Notes: generated from the sequence alone by a model not told the origin. A DNA stretch of 64,000 nucleotides from Luteibacter jiangsuensis (GCF_011742555.1 NZ_JAAQQR010000001.1:62001-126000); one strand, 5' to 3'; positions 29,112-37,690 are shown, counted from the first letter of the stretch. Program-made: numbers and translations.

Positions 29112-30731
29112 TCAGGAAGAAGGAAGGCCCTGCGCGAGCGCGCGGGCATTGACACCGATGAGGTGCGTGACCTTGGGCGGCTGGGCGCCCCGGTGGAAGG
29201 CGGAGGCTTCGCTCTGGATGTCCGCACCCGCATGACTGAAACGCTCATGCTGGCGGAGGTGTTCGGCCCACGACTCGACCATGAACCACTCCACGACATG
29301 CTCGGGATTGCCCGAGTCCTGGGTGACACCCCAGGCATACGCCCCGTCGCGCAGACGCTCCATCGAGAAGCGCTCCAGCACGGCGAGGAACGCGGGAAGC
29401 CTTTCGTGTGCCACGTCGTATTCGACAAGGATGAGGACGGGGCCGCGATCGTTGGCGATCGGCTCGGCCGTGAGCGGTTCGGCCCACTGGTGCGCCGAGG
29501 TAAGGTCCAGGTCGGCCGATGGCAGCGGCATGGCGCGCATGACGAACGCGGCCACAACCAGCCCTGCGGCACTGGCCAGCAGCGTCGCGCCCACGCCCAC
29601 CGCTTCTGCCAGCGTGCCCCAACCGATGCTTCCCACCGCCATCGCACCATTGAACACGGTGAGGTATACGGCGAGCGCCCTGCCCCGCACCCAGTTGGGC
29701 AGGATGCCTTGGGCGACCCCGTTGAACGTGGTCAGCGACATGATCCACGCGCCACCGAGCACCAGAAGCGCGATAAACGCCACGATCTTGTCGGGGACAA
29801 GTGCCAGGACGACCATCACGAGGGCGGATAGCAGCGACGACCCGAGCAGCAACGCGTCGGCGCTGCATCGTGCGCGCATCTTCGGCAGCAACAACGCGCC
29901 GACGATGGCACCCGCCCCCACGGCGCCCATCAGCACACCGTAGAACCCCGCGCCACCATGCAAGGTGCCCCGAGCCACAAGGGGAAGGAGTGCCCATACC
30001 GCCGAAGCGAACGCGAAGAACACGGCCGCGCGGATGAGGACAACGTGCAACTCGCGGCTCGCCTTGGTGTATCGCAGACCCGCACGAAAGGCACCCAGGA
30101 AGTTCTCCGGAAGCGCCCTGTCGCCCGCGGACTTGCGCCGCCACCAGACGAGGGCCGCAATGACGAGGAAATAGCTGCAGACGTCCGTGCCATAGGTGAC
30201 GGCCGCACCCATGCCGGCCAGGATCAGGCCGCCTGCCGCAGGTCCGATGGCGCGCGAGATGTTGACGCCCAGGGAGTTGAGCGAGACGGCGTCCTTGAGC
30301 TCGGCCCGCTCGACGAGTTCCGGCACGATGGACTGCCACGTGGGCCCGATGAGCGCCGCGCCGATGCCGCCGACGAAGGTCAGGGCAACGAGCGCCGCGA
30401 TGCTCAGGTTTCCGGTGGAGGCGAGCATCATGAGCGTCGCGCTCACGCAGGCGAGAAGCACCTGCACGGCGATGAGGAAACGGCGGCGGTCGAGGATGTC
30501 GGACAACACGCCCGCAGGGATGGCGAGGAGGAAGATGGGCAACGAGCCGGCGGCCTGGATGAGCGAAACCGCGGCGGGGCCGCCGCCGAGTTCCGTCACC
30601 ATCCAGGAGCTGGCGATGTCGCGCATGAAGGTGCCGGTGTTGCCCAGCACGGTCGCCACCCAGAGGATGGCGAAGGTCGCGTGTTTCAGCGGGCGCAGGC
30701 TGTCGGAGAGTCCCCCGGTTTCAGCGGCCAT
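29112..30731 (-). CDS. MFS exporter with C-terminal antibiotic-biosynthesis-monooxygenase-like domain
   Basis: A 539-residue protein. About 1-400 is an EntS-type major facilitator (MFS_3) with PLKHATFAILWVATVLGNTGT, SLPIFLLAIPAGVLSDILDR and GGIGAALIGPTWQSIVPELV. After about residue 420 a soluble ABM-like domain follows (GPVLILVEYDVAHERLPAFL ... HVVEWFMVESWAEHLRQHER). This MFS plus ABM layout recurs in proteobacteria but its chemistry is not established. The frame is open further upstream, but the ATG at 30731 is preceded by GAGGA and gives the standard N-terminus. It overlaps the doxX-like gene by 11 bases. Confidence 0.88.
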   Translation of the reverse strand: MAAETGGLSDSLRPLKHATFAILWVATVLGNTGTFMRDIASSWMVTELGGGPAAVSLIQAAGSLPIFLLAIPAGVLSDILDRRRFLIAVQVLLACVSATLMMLASTGNLSIAALVALTFVGGIGAALIGPTWQSIVPELVERAELKDAVSLNSLGVNISRAIGPAAGGLILAGMGAAVTYGTDVCSYFLVIAALVWWRRKSAGDRALPENFLGAFRAGLRYTKASRELHVVLIRAAVFFAFASAVWALLPLVARGTLHGGAGFYGVLMGAVGAGAIVGALLLPKMRARCSADALLLGSSLLSALVMVVLALVPDKIVAFIALLVLGGAWIMSLTTFNGVAQGILPNWVRGRALAVYLTVFNGAMAVGSIGWGTLAEAVGVGATLLASAAGLVVAAFVMRAMPLPSADLDLTSAHQWAEPLTAEPIANDRGPVLILVEYDVAHERLPAFLAVLERFSMERLRDGAYAWGVTQDSGNPEHVVEWFMVESWAEHLRQHERFSHAGADIQSEASAFHRGAQPPKVTHLIGVNARALAQGLPSS

Positions 30732-31131
30732 GGAGGCGTCCTCGCAGATCGAGCCAGCCCACATGGACGAACGCGCCGGCAAGGCCCAGGTGTTCGAAGA
30801 ACCCGTTCATCATCATGTCGCGCCCGGGACCCGTCGCCTCGTTCCACCAGGCATTGGCGAGGAAGTTGGCGGTGAAGGTGAACAGTGCCAGCGCGAACGC
30901 ACCGAGCCACCGCAGGTGGCCGGTGAGCACCGCAAGCGAACACAGTAACTCGAAGACAATGACGCCACAGGCGAAAAGACGCGGCGGTGAGAGACCGAAG
31001 TGCTGCATCTCGCCGATGGCCGCATCGAAATCGATGAGCTTGCAGATCGCGCCCTGGAGGTAGGCCGAACACAGCGCGAGGAGCGCGAACCACAGCACGA
31101 GGTCCATGCGCACGGAGGCCGGGCGCATCAT
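30721..31131 (-). CDS. DoxX-family membrane protein
   Basis: A 136-residue protein with four hydrophobic helices, starting MMRPASVRMDLVLWFALLA and containing YLQGAICKLIDFDAAIGEMQ and a terminal ANFLANAWW...GPGRDMMMNGFFEHLGLAGAF stretch typical of DoxX-like proteins. The function of this family is poorly defined; some act in redox stress. An earlier in-frame start would run through the amidohydrolase gene, while the ATG at 31131 sits in an ATGA overlap with its stop, so that start is chosen. It is coupled to the MFS gene downstream. Confidence 0.85.
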   Translation of the reverse strand: MMRPASVRMDLVLWFALLALCSAYLQGAICKLIDFDAAIGEMQHFGLSPPRLFACGVIVFELLCSLAVLTGHLRWLGAFALALFTFTANFLANAWWNEATGPGRDMMMNGFFEHLGLAGAFVHVGWLDLRGRLHGR

Positions 31132-33014
31132 ACGGCCCAGCACGCGCAACCCAGCGCGCCCCAGAAACTCTTGAAGTCGTCGACCGGAAGCGATGTCGCA
31201 TGCGAGCGTCCATGGTCGTGCCCGTGCACCGAGCACCCATGTGCGCAACCGCAGGTGCTGTATCCGCGGCGCTCGAGGCCATCCACACGTTGCTGCTGCG
31301 TTGCCCAGGCGGCATAACCGCCATAGGCATTGACGGGAGACCAGTCGGGCATCGCGGCGGGGATATCGCTTTCGTCGAGCGAAGCGAAAGGCCCGGCGGC
31401 GTAGACCACCTTGCCGCCGACCATGGTCAGCAACGACGTCGTCCCGACGATCTCGTCTTCGGCGCAGGCAAAGAAGTCCCGGTCGGGGATGATGAGGTCG
31501 GCCAGCTGGCCTTCCGCGATCCGCCCCTTCTTGCCTTCCTCGTTGGAGAACCAGGTGACGTTCTCGGTCCACATGCGCAGGGCCTCCTCGCGGTCGAGGC
31601 AGTTGTGCCGGGGATACAGGCGCAGGCCGCCGACGGTGCGACCCGTGGTGAGCCAGGCGAGCGACACCCACGGGTTGTACGATGCCACACGCGTCGCGTC
31701 GGTGCCCGCGGAGACGTTGACGCCCCGGTCCAGCATCTTCCTGACCGGAGGTGTCGCCTGTGCCGCGCCGATACCGTAGCGTTCGACGAAGTACTCGCCC
31801 TGGTAGGCCATGCGATGCTGCACGGCCACGCCGCCGCCGAGGGCCGCGATCCGCTCGATGGACGCGTCCGAGATCGTCTCGGCGTGGTCGAAGAACCAGT
31901 GAATACCGTCCAGGGGAATGTCCTGGGCCACTTTCTCGAATACATCGAGCGCGCGGCTGATGGTTTCGTCATAAGTCGCGTGCAGGCGCCAGGGCCAACG
32001 GTTCTGCGCGAGGATCCGCACCACGCCTTCGAGCTCGCCTTCCATCTCGGGCGCCATGTCCGGTCGCGGCTGGCGGAAGTCCTCGAAGTCGGCGGCCGAG
32101 AACACCAGCATCTCGCCGGCACCGTTGTGCCGGAAATAATCGTCGCCCTGCTGGTACGTGACCGACTTCGTCCAGGCGAGAAAATCGTCCTTCTCCTGCT
32201 TGGGCTTTTGCGTGAACAGGTTATAGGCGATGCGGATGGTCAGCCGATTCTCGTCCGCCAACTGTTGCACGACCGCATAGTCGTCGGGCCAGTTCTGCGA
32301 TCCGCCACCGGCGTCGATGGCGCCCGTGATGCCGAGTCGGTTGAGCTCGCGCATGAAGTGACGCGTGGAGTTCACCTGGTATTCGAAAGGCAGCTTCGGA
32401 CCCTTGGCCAGCGTGGCGTAGAGGATCGACGCATTGGGCTTGGCGAGCAGCAGGCCGGTGGGGTTGCCGCTCTTGTCGCGCAGGATCTCGCCACCGGGCG
32501 GATCGGGGGTGTCCTTGGTGTAGCCGCACACGCGCAGCGCCGCGGCATTGAGCAGCGCGCGGTCGTACAGGTGCAGGATGAACACCGGGGTATCCGGTGC
32601 CACAGCGTTGAGTTCGTCGATCGTGGGAAGGCGCTTCTCGACGAACTGGTGTTCGGTGAAGCCGCCGACGACGCGTACCCACTGCGGTGGGGGCGTGATT
32701 TCGACCTGCCGGCGGAGCATCCGCATGGCATCGGCAAGGCTCGGCACACCGTCCCAGCGCAGTTCCATGTTGAAGTTGAGTCCCCCACGAATCAGGTGGA
32801 GGTGGTTGTCGATGAGGCCGGGAAGCACCCGGCGCCCACCGACGTCGACCACACGTGTCCCCGGGCCGGCCAGTGCCAGCACCTCGTGGTCGTCTCCCAC
32901 CTTCAGAAACCGACCATTGTGAATGGCCACGGCGCTTGCCGTCGGCCGACGACGGTCGAGGGTGGTGAACAGGCCTCGGTGCAGGACGAGATCCGGTACG
33001 GGGATGGGTGACAT
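31128..33014 (-). CDS. Amidohydrolase 3 family protein (YtcJ-like)
   Basis: A 628-residue metal-dependent hydrolase. Motifs: the N-terminal sandwich plus the metal-binding GLIDNHLHLIRGG (about 66-78); the barrel core with GAIDAGGG, HWFFDHAETISD and VSAGTDATRVASYNPW; and the closing sandwich with IAEGQLADLIIPD. Family members hydrolyse amide or related C-N bonds; the substrate is unknown. The last 45 residues form an unusual Cys/His-rich tail (CGCAHGCSVHGHDHGRSH, later GCACW). The ATG at 33014 is preceded by GGAG and gives the natural N-terminus MSPIPVPDLVLHRG. It overlaps the doxX-like gene. Confidence 0.9.
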   Translation of the reverse strand: MSPIPVPDLVLHRGLFTTLDRRRPTASAVAIHNGRFLKVGDDHEVLALAGPGTRVVDVGGRRVLPGLIDNHLHLIRGGLNFNMELRWDGVPSLADAMRMLRRQVEITPPPQWVRVVGGFTEHQFVEKRLPTIDELNAVAPDTPVFILHLYDRALLNAAALRVCGYTKDTPDPPGGEILRDKSGNPTGLLLAKPNASILYATLAKGPKLPFEYQVNSTRHFMRELNRLGITGAIDAGGGSQNWPDDYAVVQQLADENRLTIRIAYNLFTQKPKQEKDDFLAWTKSVTYQQGDDYFRHNGAGEMLVFSAADFEDFRQPRPDMAPEMEGELEGVVRILAQNRWPWRLHATYDETISRALDVFEKVAQDIPLDGIHWFFDHAETISDASIERIAALGGGVAVQHRMAYQGEYFVERYGIGAAQATPPVRKMLDRGVNVSAGTDATRVASYNPWVSLAWLTTGRTVGGLRLYPRHNCLDREEALRMWTENVTWFSNEEGKKGRIAEGQLADLIIPDRDFFACAEDEIVGTTSLLTMVGGKVVYAAGPFASLDESDIPAAMPDWSPVNAYGGYAAWATQQQRVDGLERRGYSTCGCAHGCSVHGHDHGRSHATSLPVDDFKSFWGALGCACWAV

Positions 33015-33030
33015 GGGGAAGCTCCGGGGA

Positions 33031-33273
33031 TCAGACGTGGTCGTCGTTCGAACGTGGGGCATCGCTCTTGGGGACGGCGAAGCTCTTGCTGTGCCAGAGA
33101 TTGGCCCAGACATCCGGATGCCCCTTCACGTAGGACACAGCCGCTTCACCTGCGAGCATGCCGAGCAGTCCAAGCAAGGCGATCATCGGCGGTGCCGGGG
33201 AACGCACACCGAAGCAGCCGTAAGCGATGCCGACCACCACGCCGAACGCGAGGGAGATGAGATAGGGCGACAT
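33031..33273 (-). CDS. XapX-domain small membrane protein
   Basis: An 80-residue protein beginning MSPYLISLAFGVVVGIAYGC, then FGVRSPAPPMIALLGLLGML, the XapX (DUF1427) signature, with two hydrophobic helices and a short charged tail (KSDAPRSNDDHV). These proteins commonly sit beside isochorismatase and YtcJ-like amidohydrolase genes, as here. No function is established. The start at 33273 follows the isochorismatase stop by 4 bases. Confidence 0.85.
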   Translation of the reverse strand: MSPYLISLAFGVVVGIAYGCFGVRSPAPPMIALLGLLGMLAGEAAVSYVKGHPDVWANLWHSKSFAVPKSDAPRSNDDHV

Positions 33274-33277
33274 GGTT

Positions 33278-33919
33278 TCAACCCGCCTCCGACGCATGTT
33301 CGCCAAGCGCCCACTTCGAGAAGCGCACCTGGATGCCGTACGGCGTGAGGGCACGCAGGATGTCCATCACGCCTTCGTACGTGCCCGATCGCGCCCAGTC
33401 CTGCTGCAACTCGAACATGAACTGGAGCGTCGTCATCGGCACCGCGCCGGCCTGGATCATGCGCTGGACGGCACGCTCATGGGCCTCGACGCTCGTATCG
33501 CCGCAGGCGTCAGTCACCACGGTGACTTCGTAGCCCTCGCGCAGCATGTCGAGCGTCGGGAAGTTCACACAGGCGCCGGTCCACAAGCCGGCGACGACGA
33601 AGCGCTTGCGACCGGTGTTCGCGACGGCCTTGCGGAAATCCGCGTTCAGCCAGGAGTTGATGGAGGTGCGATCGATGACGGGCTGGTCGGGGAAGACGTC
33701 GTCGGTCACTTCCGGCATGAAGGGACCGGAGAAGCTGTCTTTGGCAACCGTGGTGAGGATGGTCGGGACCTTGAAGAGCTTCGCGGCGCGCGCGAGGATC
33801 TGCACGTTGTCCATGATGGCCTTGCGATCATGGCTCTGCACACCCTGGAACATCGCGGGCTGGAAGTCGATGAGCGCAAGCGCACAATTGGCAGGCGTGA
33901 TCAGTTCGTTGAATGGCAT
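33278..33919 (-). CDS. Isochorismatase-family hydrolase (YcaC-like)
   Basis: A 213-residue cysteine hydrolase. Asp18 (LALIDFQPAMF) and Cys117 (GLWTGACVNFPTLDML) are the expected catalytic pair, with Arg84 (VIDRTSINSW) at the third position as in YcaC-type proteins rather than the Lys of nicotinamidases. VPTILTTVAKDSF and FMFELQQDW also match YcaC. The start at 33919 (MPFNELITPANC) is chosen over the longer frame since it begins the fold. It is the first gene of the set, so its promoter should lie in 33920-34061, just downstream of the AraC gene. Confidence 0.9.
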   Translation of the reverse strand: MPFNELITPANCALALIDFQPAMFQGVQSHDRKAIMDNVQILARAAKLFKVPTILTTVAKDSFSGPFMPEVTDDVFPDQPVIDRTSINSWLNADFRKAVANTGRKRFVVAGLWTGACVNFPTLDMLREGYEVTVVTDACGDTSVEAHERAVQRMIQAGAVPMTTLQFMFELQQDWARSGTYEGVMDILRALTPYGIQVRFSKWALGEHASEAG

Positions 33920-34061
33920 GGAAGGGGGCCTCGTGAATGGATCGCAGGCGGTTCCTGCGATTGCATTCACGATAGGCAGCGCGCCGGAGAACAAATAGAA
34001 GCTTTGGAATCCATCGTCCGCATGTTTGATAAAAACAAGCACGGACCGGCGAGCGATAACC

Positions 34062-34595
34062 TCATCCAGCGCGCGACTTGCGGTACAGGTGTGGCGTCGT
34101 CCCCATCAGCGCCTTGAAGGCACGGGTGAAGTGAGCCTGGTCGTTGAACCCGCAGTCCATCGCGATGCCGGCAAGGGTGTCGGTGGTGTCGACGAGCCGC
34201 CTGCAGGCATGCTCGATGCGCTTGCGGTGTCGCCACCGATGCGGGCTCTCGCCGAAGGTCACCTTGAACGCACGGCTGAAGTAGCCACGGGAAAGCTGGC
34301 AAGCCGCGGCGAGTTCGGTTATCGAAAGACCGAGATCGAGGCGCGCCAATGCCACCTGCTCTACCGTGCGCACCTGCCATTCCGCCAGTCCCGTCGGAGC
34401 ACGGGGCGCGCGCTGTGTGGTGGCTTGCTGGTGGATCCGCAAGGCCTCCGCAATATATCGCGCACAGGCGGCGCGGTCGGCCCTGTCGACATCGGCGATC
34501 TGGCGCAGCGCCTGGCGCAGCAACTGCTGCACCACACTCACCGGCGAGATGCGGTCGGTGGACGGGACCGACGGCAACGAGGTATCGATTCGCAT
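34062..34595 (-). CDS. AraC-family transcriptional regulator
   Basis: A 177-residue regulator. The C-terminal two-thirds (about 75-175) is a double helix-turn-helix: LSITELAAACQLSRGYFSRAFKVTFGES and then TLAGIAMDCGFNDQAHFTRAFK, ending GTTPHLYRKSR. The N-terminus (about 1-70) is short and helical with no cupin-like sensor domain, so ligand sensing is unclear. It lies directly upstream of the isochorismatase/amidohydrolase set on the same strand, with a 142-bp gap, and is the likely regulator of that set (inference from position). Confidence 0.9.
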   Translation of the reverse strand: MRIDTSLPSVPSTDRISPVSVVQQLLRQALRQIADVDRADRAACARYIAEALRIHQQATTQRAPRAPTGLAEWQVRTVEQVALARLDLGLSITELAAACQLSRGYFSRAFKVTFGESPHRWRHRKRIEHACRRLVDTTDTLAGIAMDCGFNDQAHFTRAFKALMGTTPHLYRKSRAG

Positions 34596-34657
34596 GGAGC
34601 CACCATCGTCACTGCTCGAAGACGAGGCGGATGCTATCGGCCACCGGCTCCGGGCAG

Positions 34658-34675
34658 ACCCCCTGTATGGGGGGT
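34658..34675. promoter_or_regulatory. ACCCCC...GGGGGT inverted repeat upstream of the NarL-type regulator gene
   Basis: ACCCCC, six central bases TGTATG, then GGGGGT, followed by GTTTTTCC. It lies about 70 bases before the response regulator start and about 65 bases upstream of the divergent AraC gene. Both an operator for a dimeric regulator and a small stem-loop terminator on the plus strand are possible. The position in a divergent promoter region favours an operator. Confidence 0.45.
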
Positions 34676-34744
34676 GTTTTTCCTAAGACACGATGGCCCG
34701 CTCAGGCAACAATACGGCTCTCACTCGTTCGCATGGAAACACTC

Positions 34745-35368
34745 ATGACACCGCCCGCCATCCGCATCATCGTCGTCGACGACCACCCGCTCTTTCGTGC
34801 GGGTGTCGTGGCCATGCTGGCGGGCGAGCCGGGCATCCTTATCGTGGGCCAGGCGGGAACCGGAGCGGAGGGCGTCGAGGTGTTCCGCGACATGCGTCCC
34901 GACGTCGCCGTCGTCGACCTGAAACTGCCAGACATGGACGGCGACGAAGTGGTAGGTGCCATGCGGAAGATCGACCCGATGGCCCGCGTGATCGTGCTCA
35001 CCACTTATGGCGGGGACGCGGCGGCACGAAGGACGCTTGCCGCGGGCGCCCAGGGCTACCTGCTCAAGACATCGCTGGCCAACGACCTCGTCGGGGTCGT
35101 CAGGGCGGTTCACGCCGGCCAGCACCGCATCTCGGCGGAAGTGGCGAAACGCCTCCACGACCACCGTGGGGACGAGTCTCTGACCGAGCGCGAGCTGGCC
35201 GTGCTCCGTGGCGTAGCGGCGGGGATGGAAAACAAGCAGATCGCCCAGCACCTCGGCATCGCCAGCAACACCGTGAAGGAGCACCTGTCCCATGCGATGG
35301 CCAAGCTCCGGGCCACCAACCGTGCGCATGCGCTCTCCATCGCGATCGCTCGCGGCTATCTCGACTGA
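34745..35368 (+). CDS. NarL/FixJ-type response regulator
   Basis: A 207-residue regulator with a receiver domain (about 5-120; acidic pair in VVDDHPL, phosphoacceptor Asp58 in VAVVDLKLPD, conserved Thr in VLTTYGG, Lys in YLLKTS) and a LuxR-type HTH (about 145-207; SLTERELAVLRGVAAGMENK ... HLGIASNTVKEHLSHAM). Two in-frame ATGs occur (34733 and 34745); the second has GGAAA at a good distance. There is no adjacent kinase; the propeller kinase at 23727-26711 is a candidate partner. The HTH is very similar to that of the fusion protein at 39057-39596. Confidence 0.92.
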   Translation: MTPPAIRIIVVDDHPLFRAGVVAMLAGEPGILIVGQAGTGAEGVEVFRDMRPDVAVVDLKLPDMDGDEVVGAMRKIDPMARVIVLTTYGGDAAARRTLAAGAQGYLLKTSLANDLVGVVRAVHAGQHRISAEVAKRLHDHRGDESLTERELAVLRGVAAGMENKQIAQHLGIASNTVKEHLSHAMAKLRATNRAHALSIAIARGYLD

Positions 35369-35407
35369 ATCAAGGTGTCGCTGCGTAAGCGAGCTGCCGC
35401 GGGCGCG

Positions 35408-36271
35408 TCATGCCGCACCTCCGGTCCAGCCGTCGAGGAAGTCCAGCAGCAATCCGTTGACGATTTCCGGCTGCTCTTCCTGGGGCAGGTGGCCGCACTC
35501 GGCGATGGGCTCTGCGCGAAGGTGGGTCGCCATGCCCTTCCACACCGCGGCCATGTCGAAAGTGCCCCCGACCGCCTCGAAGTCCGCACCCCAGATGGCC
35601 ATCGTCGGGCATGCAATCGACACGTGGGCGTCCTGCTCGTCCTGCAGCACGTCCTCGGGTGCGGCCCGATAGTCGGCCATCGCGCCGCGTACGGCACCCG
35701 GCTCCCGGTACGCCGACACATAGGCATCGAAGTCCGCACCGGCAATGGTGTGCGGGTCGTAGCACCAGTCGGTGAAGAAGTGCCGGAGCCATATGTCCTC
35801 CCGCCCTGCGATGAGTGCTTCGGGCAAGTCGAGCACCTGGTGGAACATGAAGAACCAGTACGCCTTCGCCACCTTCGCATTCATCGCATGGGCCACGATG
35901 CGGGTGGGCACGTTGTCCATGACGACCAGCCTGTCCAGACGGTGCGGGTGATCCTTGGCGAATCGTGTCGCGACCCGTGCACCGCGATCGTGGCCGACAA
36001 GGGCGATGCGATCGATACCGAGGTGATCCAGGAGCGCGATCAGGTCCCGCGCCATGTTCCGCTTGTCGTAGCCGGTGGCCGGCTTGTCGGTCTTTCCGTA
36101 GCCACGAAGGTCCGGCGCGATCACACGATATTTACCCGCCAGGACAGGAACCTGGTAACGCCAGGCGTAGTTCGTCTCGGGAAAACCATGCAGCAGGACA
36201 ACCGGTGCGCCTTCGCCCGCGTCGAGATAATGCTGGCGGATGCCGTTGGCCCTGACGGTGTGGTGTTTCAT
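35408..36271 (-). CDS. Alpha/beta hydrolase, haloacetate dehalogenase-like
   Basis: A 287-residue alpha/beta hydrolase. The nucleophile elbow is GHDRGAR with Asp95 in place of Ser, and Arg96 plus Arg99 correspond to the two carboxylate-binding arginines of fluoroacetate dehalogenase. VLLHGFPETNYAWR supplies the oxyanion loop, RVIAPDLRGYGKTDKP the next family block, and AECGHLPQEEQPE carries the catalytic His. Epoxide hydrolases share the Asp nucleophile, so haloalkanoate or epoxide hydrolysis are both possible; the double Arg favours dehalogenase. It is a single gene, divergent from the hydrolase at 36483. Confidence 0.85.
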   Translation of the reverse strand: MKHHTVRANGIRQHYLDAGEGAPVVLLHGFPETNYAWRYQVPVLAGKYRVIAPDLRGYGKTDKPATGYDKRNMARDLIALLDHLGIDRIALVGHDRGARVATRFAKDHPHRLDRLVVMDNVPTRIVAHAMNAKVAKAYWFFMFHQVLDLPEALIAGREDIWLRHFFTDWCYDPHTIAGADFDAYVSAYREPGAVRGAMADYRAAPEDVLQDEQDAHVSIACPTMAIWGADFEAVGGTFDMAAVWKGMATHLRAEPIAECGHLPQEEQPEIVNGLLLDFLDGWTGGAA

Positions 36272-36482
36272 CGCTCATCCACTGCGGCGGAAAGAGATCG
36301 CAGCGTATCGATGCGCGGTCCGCGCAAATAGCATGATTGGTCCGCACCTTGCTGCGTCGTGAGGCGCACGCTTAGAAGGATCGTCCACCCCGTCTTCCTG
36401 CAAGCCGCGGGCGTTCGACTGTCCTAGGTTGGCGCGAGGTTCGCCGTCGAACGCGACTTATCCCGCCATCAGAGGAATCGCC

Positions 36483-37190
36483 ATGAGCAGCAACACCAAA
36501 CCGCAGGCCACCATTGTTCTCATCCATGGTGCATGGGCGGACGGCTCGAGCTGGAACGCCGTCATTCCGGGGCTCCTTTCGCGGGGCCTGAAGGTCGTAG
36601 CCGTACAGAATCCCCTCACGTCGCTCGCCGAGGACGTGGCCGCAACGAAGCGCGTTCTTTCGTTCGTCGAAGGGCCCGTTGTTCTCGTCGGCCACAGCTG
36701 GGCCGGCTTCGTCGTCACCGAAGCGGGCGACGATCCGAAGGTGAAGTCGCTGGTGTATGTATCGGCCTTTTCCGGCAACGTGGGCCAGACCACGGGAGAA
36801 CTGGTGGGCAAGTACCCTTCCCCGCCGGCGCTTGGCGGCATTCGCGAGGACGGCAACGGGTTTGTCTATCTCTCGGAGCAGACGTTCATCGACGACGTCG
36901 CGCAGGACCTGCCTTCCGATATGGCACGCCTCCTGGCGGCAACGCAGGGCCCGCTCGCCAAGAGCACCTTCGGCGATGCGTTGACGACCACGGCATGGCG
37001 CACGCGCCCGTCCTGGTTCATCGTCTCGACCAGCGACCGCGCGGTTTCCCCGGACTTGCAGCGCGACGCCGCCAAGCTCATGGGCTCGACGGTGACCGAA
37101 GTGCCTTCCAGCCACATGTCGCTGATCTCCCACGCCGACGAGGTCGTGAAGGCGATCGCGGAAGCTGCCGAGGCAGCCGTTCGCGGCTAA
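36483..37190 (+). CDS. Alpha/beta hydrolase (esterase-like)
   Basis: A 235-residue protein with IVLIHGAWADGSSWNAVIPG (oxyanion loop), nucleophile elbow VVLVGHSWAGFVVTEAG (Ser), and a C-terminal PSSHMSLISHAD supplying the His. It belongs to the small alpha/beta hydrolases related to plant hydroxynitrile lyase-like and salicylate-esterase proteins; the substrate is unknown. The start at 36483 is favoured by GAGGAA eight bases upstream, although the frame stays open further 5'. It ends just before a repeat-rich intergenic region. Confidence 0.88.
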   Translation: MSSNTKPQATIVLIHGAWADGSSWNAVIPGLLSRGLKVVAVQNPLTSLAEDVAATKRVLSFVEGPVVLVGHSWAGFVVTEAGDDPKVKSLVYVSAFSGNVGQTTGELVGKYPSPPALGGIREDGNGFVYLSEQTFIDDVAQDLPSDMARLLAATQGPLAKSTFGDALTTTAWRTRPSWFIVSTSDRAVSPDLQRDAAKLMGSTVTEVPSSHMSLISHADEVVKAIAEAAEAAVRG

Positions 37191-37322
37191 GCGCAGGCGC
37201 GAGACGACGGATTCTTCTCGCGTTTCCGGGGACTGTTGCTTCGTTGCCTGGTGATAGTGGTCGCTTCGTAGGGAGGGCTCGCCTTGCGGCCTCGCATCGG
37301 CGCCTGTGCCGGTGTCTAGGAG

Positions 37323-37358
37323 CCAGTACCCGTTCCCCTCGCCGCGAACGGGCACTGG
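37323..37358. terminator. 13-bp inverted repeat, candidate terminator
   Basis: CCAGTACCCGTTC, a 10-base loop, then GAACGGGCACTGG; one mismatch in 13 pairs. It lies 130 bases after the hydrolase stop codon. No T-run follows. It may be a REP relic or a transcription terminator. Confidence 0.45.
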
Positions 37359-37441
37359 CCGCCAACGGTGTGGGCTCTTGTTGGGAGAGCGAAGCGCGAA
37401 GTCGATGGTTTGCTTTCGTCTCTTGCCGACCGGGGCGCTGG

Positions 37442-37461
37442 GTGCCTGCGTTCGCAGGCAC
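37442..37461. repeat. REP-like palindrome, copy 1
   Basis: GTGCCTGCG, TT, CGCAGGCAC: a perfect 9-bp hairpin, followed by GACGGTAGG. Together with the copy at 37669-37690 it forms an inverted pair that flanks the REPIN. Confidence 0.7.
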
Positions 37462-37517
37462 GACGGTAGGTGGGGCACTGCAAGACCGTCGCATCGCACC
37501 CTTGTGGGAACCACTTC

Positions 37518-37612
37518 GCTTTGTGTGGGAGCCGCTTCAGCGGCGATGGGTGCTAGCGACAAGCTTGCCCGCTGCCGCGGGATCGCCGGCGTAGCCGGCT
37601 CCCACACAAAGC
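37518..37612. repeat. REPIN: two REP units in inverted orientation
   Basis: The outer arms are perfect: GCTTTGTGTGGGAGCCG at 37518-37534 pairs with CGGCTCCCACACAAAGC at 37596-37612 (17 bp). Each end also folds on its own: GCCGC-TTCA-GCGGC on the left and GCCGGC-GTA-GCCGGC on the right. A 95-bp element of two inverted REPs with a short spacer matches the REPIN definition; such elements are mobilised by RAYT (TnpA-REP) transposases, none of which is in this window. A partial half-element (TTGTGGGAACCACTTCGC) lies just to the left at 37502. Confidence 0.85.
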
Positions 37613-37668
37613 ACCGGGTACTCGTATGTCGTGGGCATCGGTGCCGGGTTTTCTTGCCGCCACATCAT

Positions 37669-37690
37669 CGTGCCTGCGTAGGCAGGCACG
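37669..37690. repeat. REP-like palindrome, copy 2 (inverted)
   Basis: CGTGCCTGC, GTAG, GCAGGCACG: a perfect 9-bp hairpin. Read on the complement it is followed by ATGATGTGG, similar to the GACGGTAGG that follows copy 1, so the two copies face each other. Confidence 0.7.
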
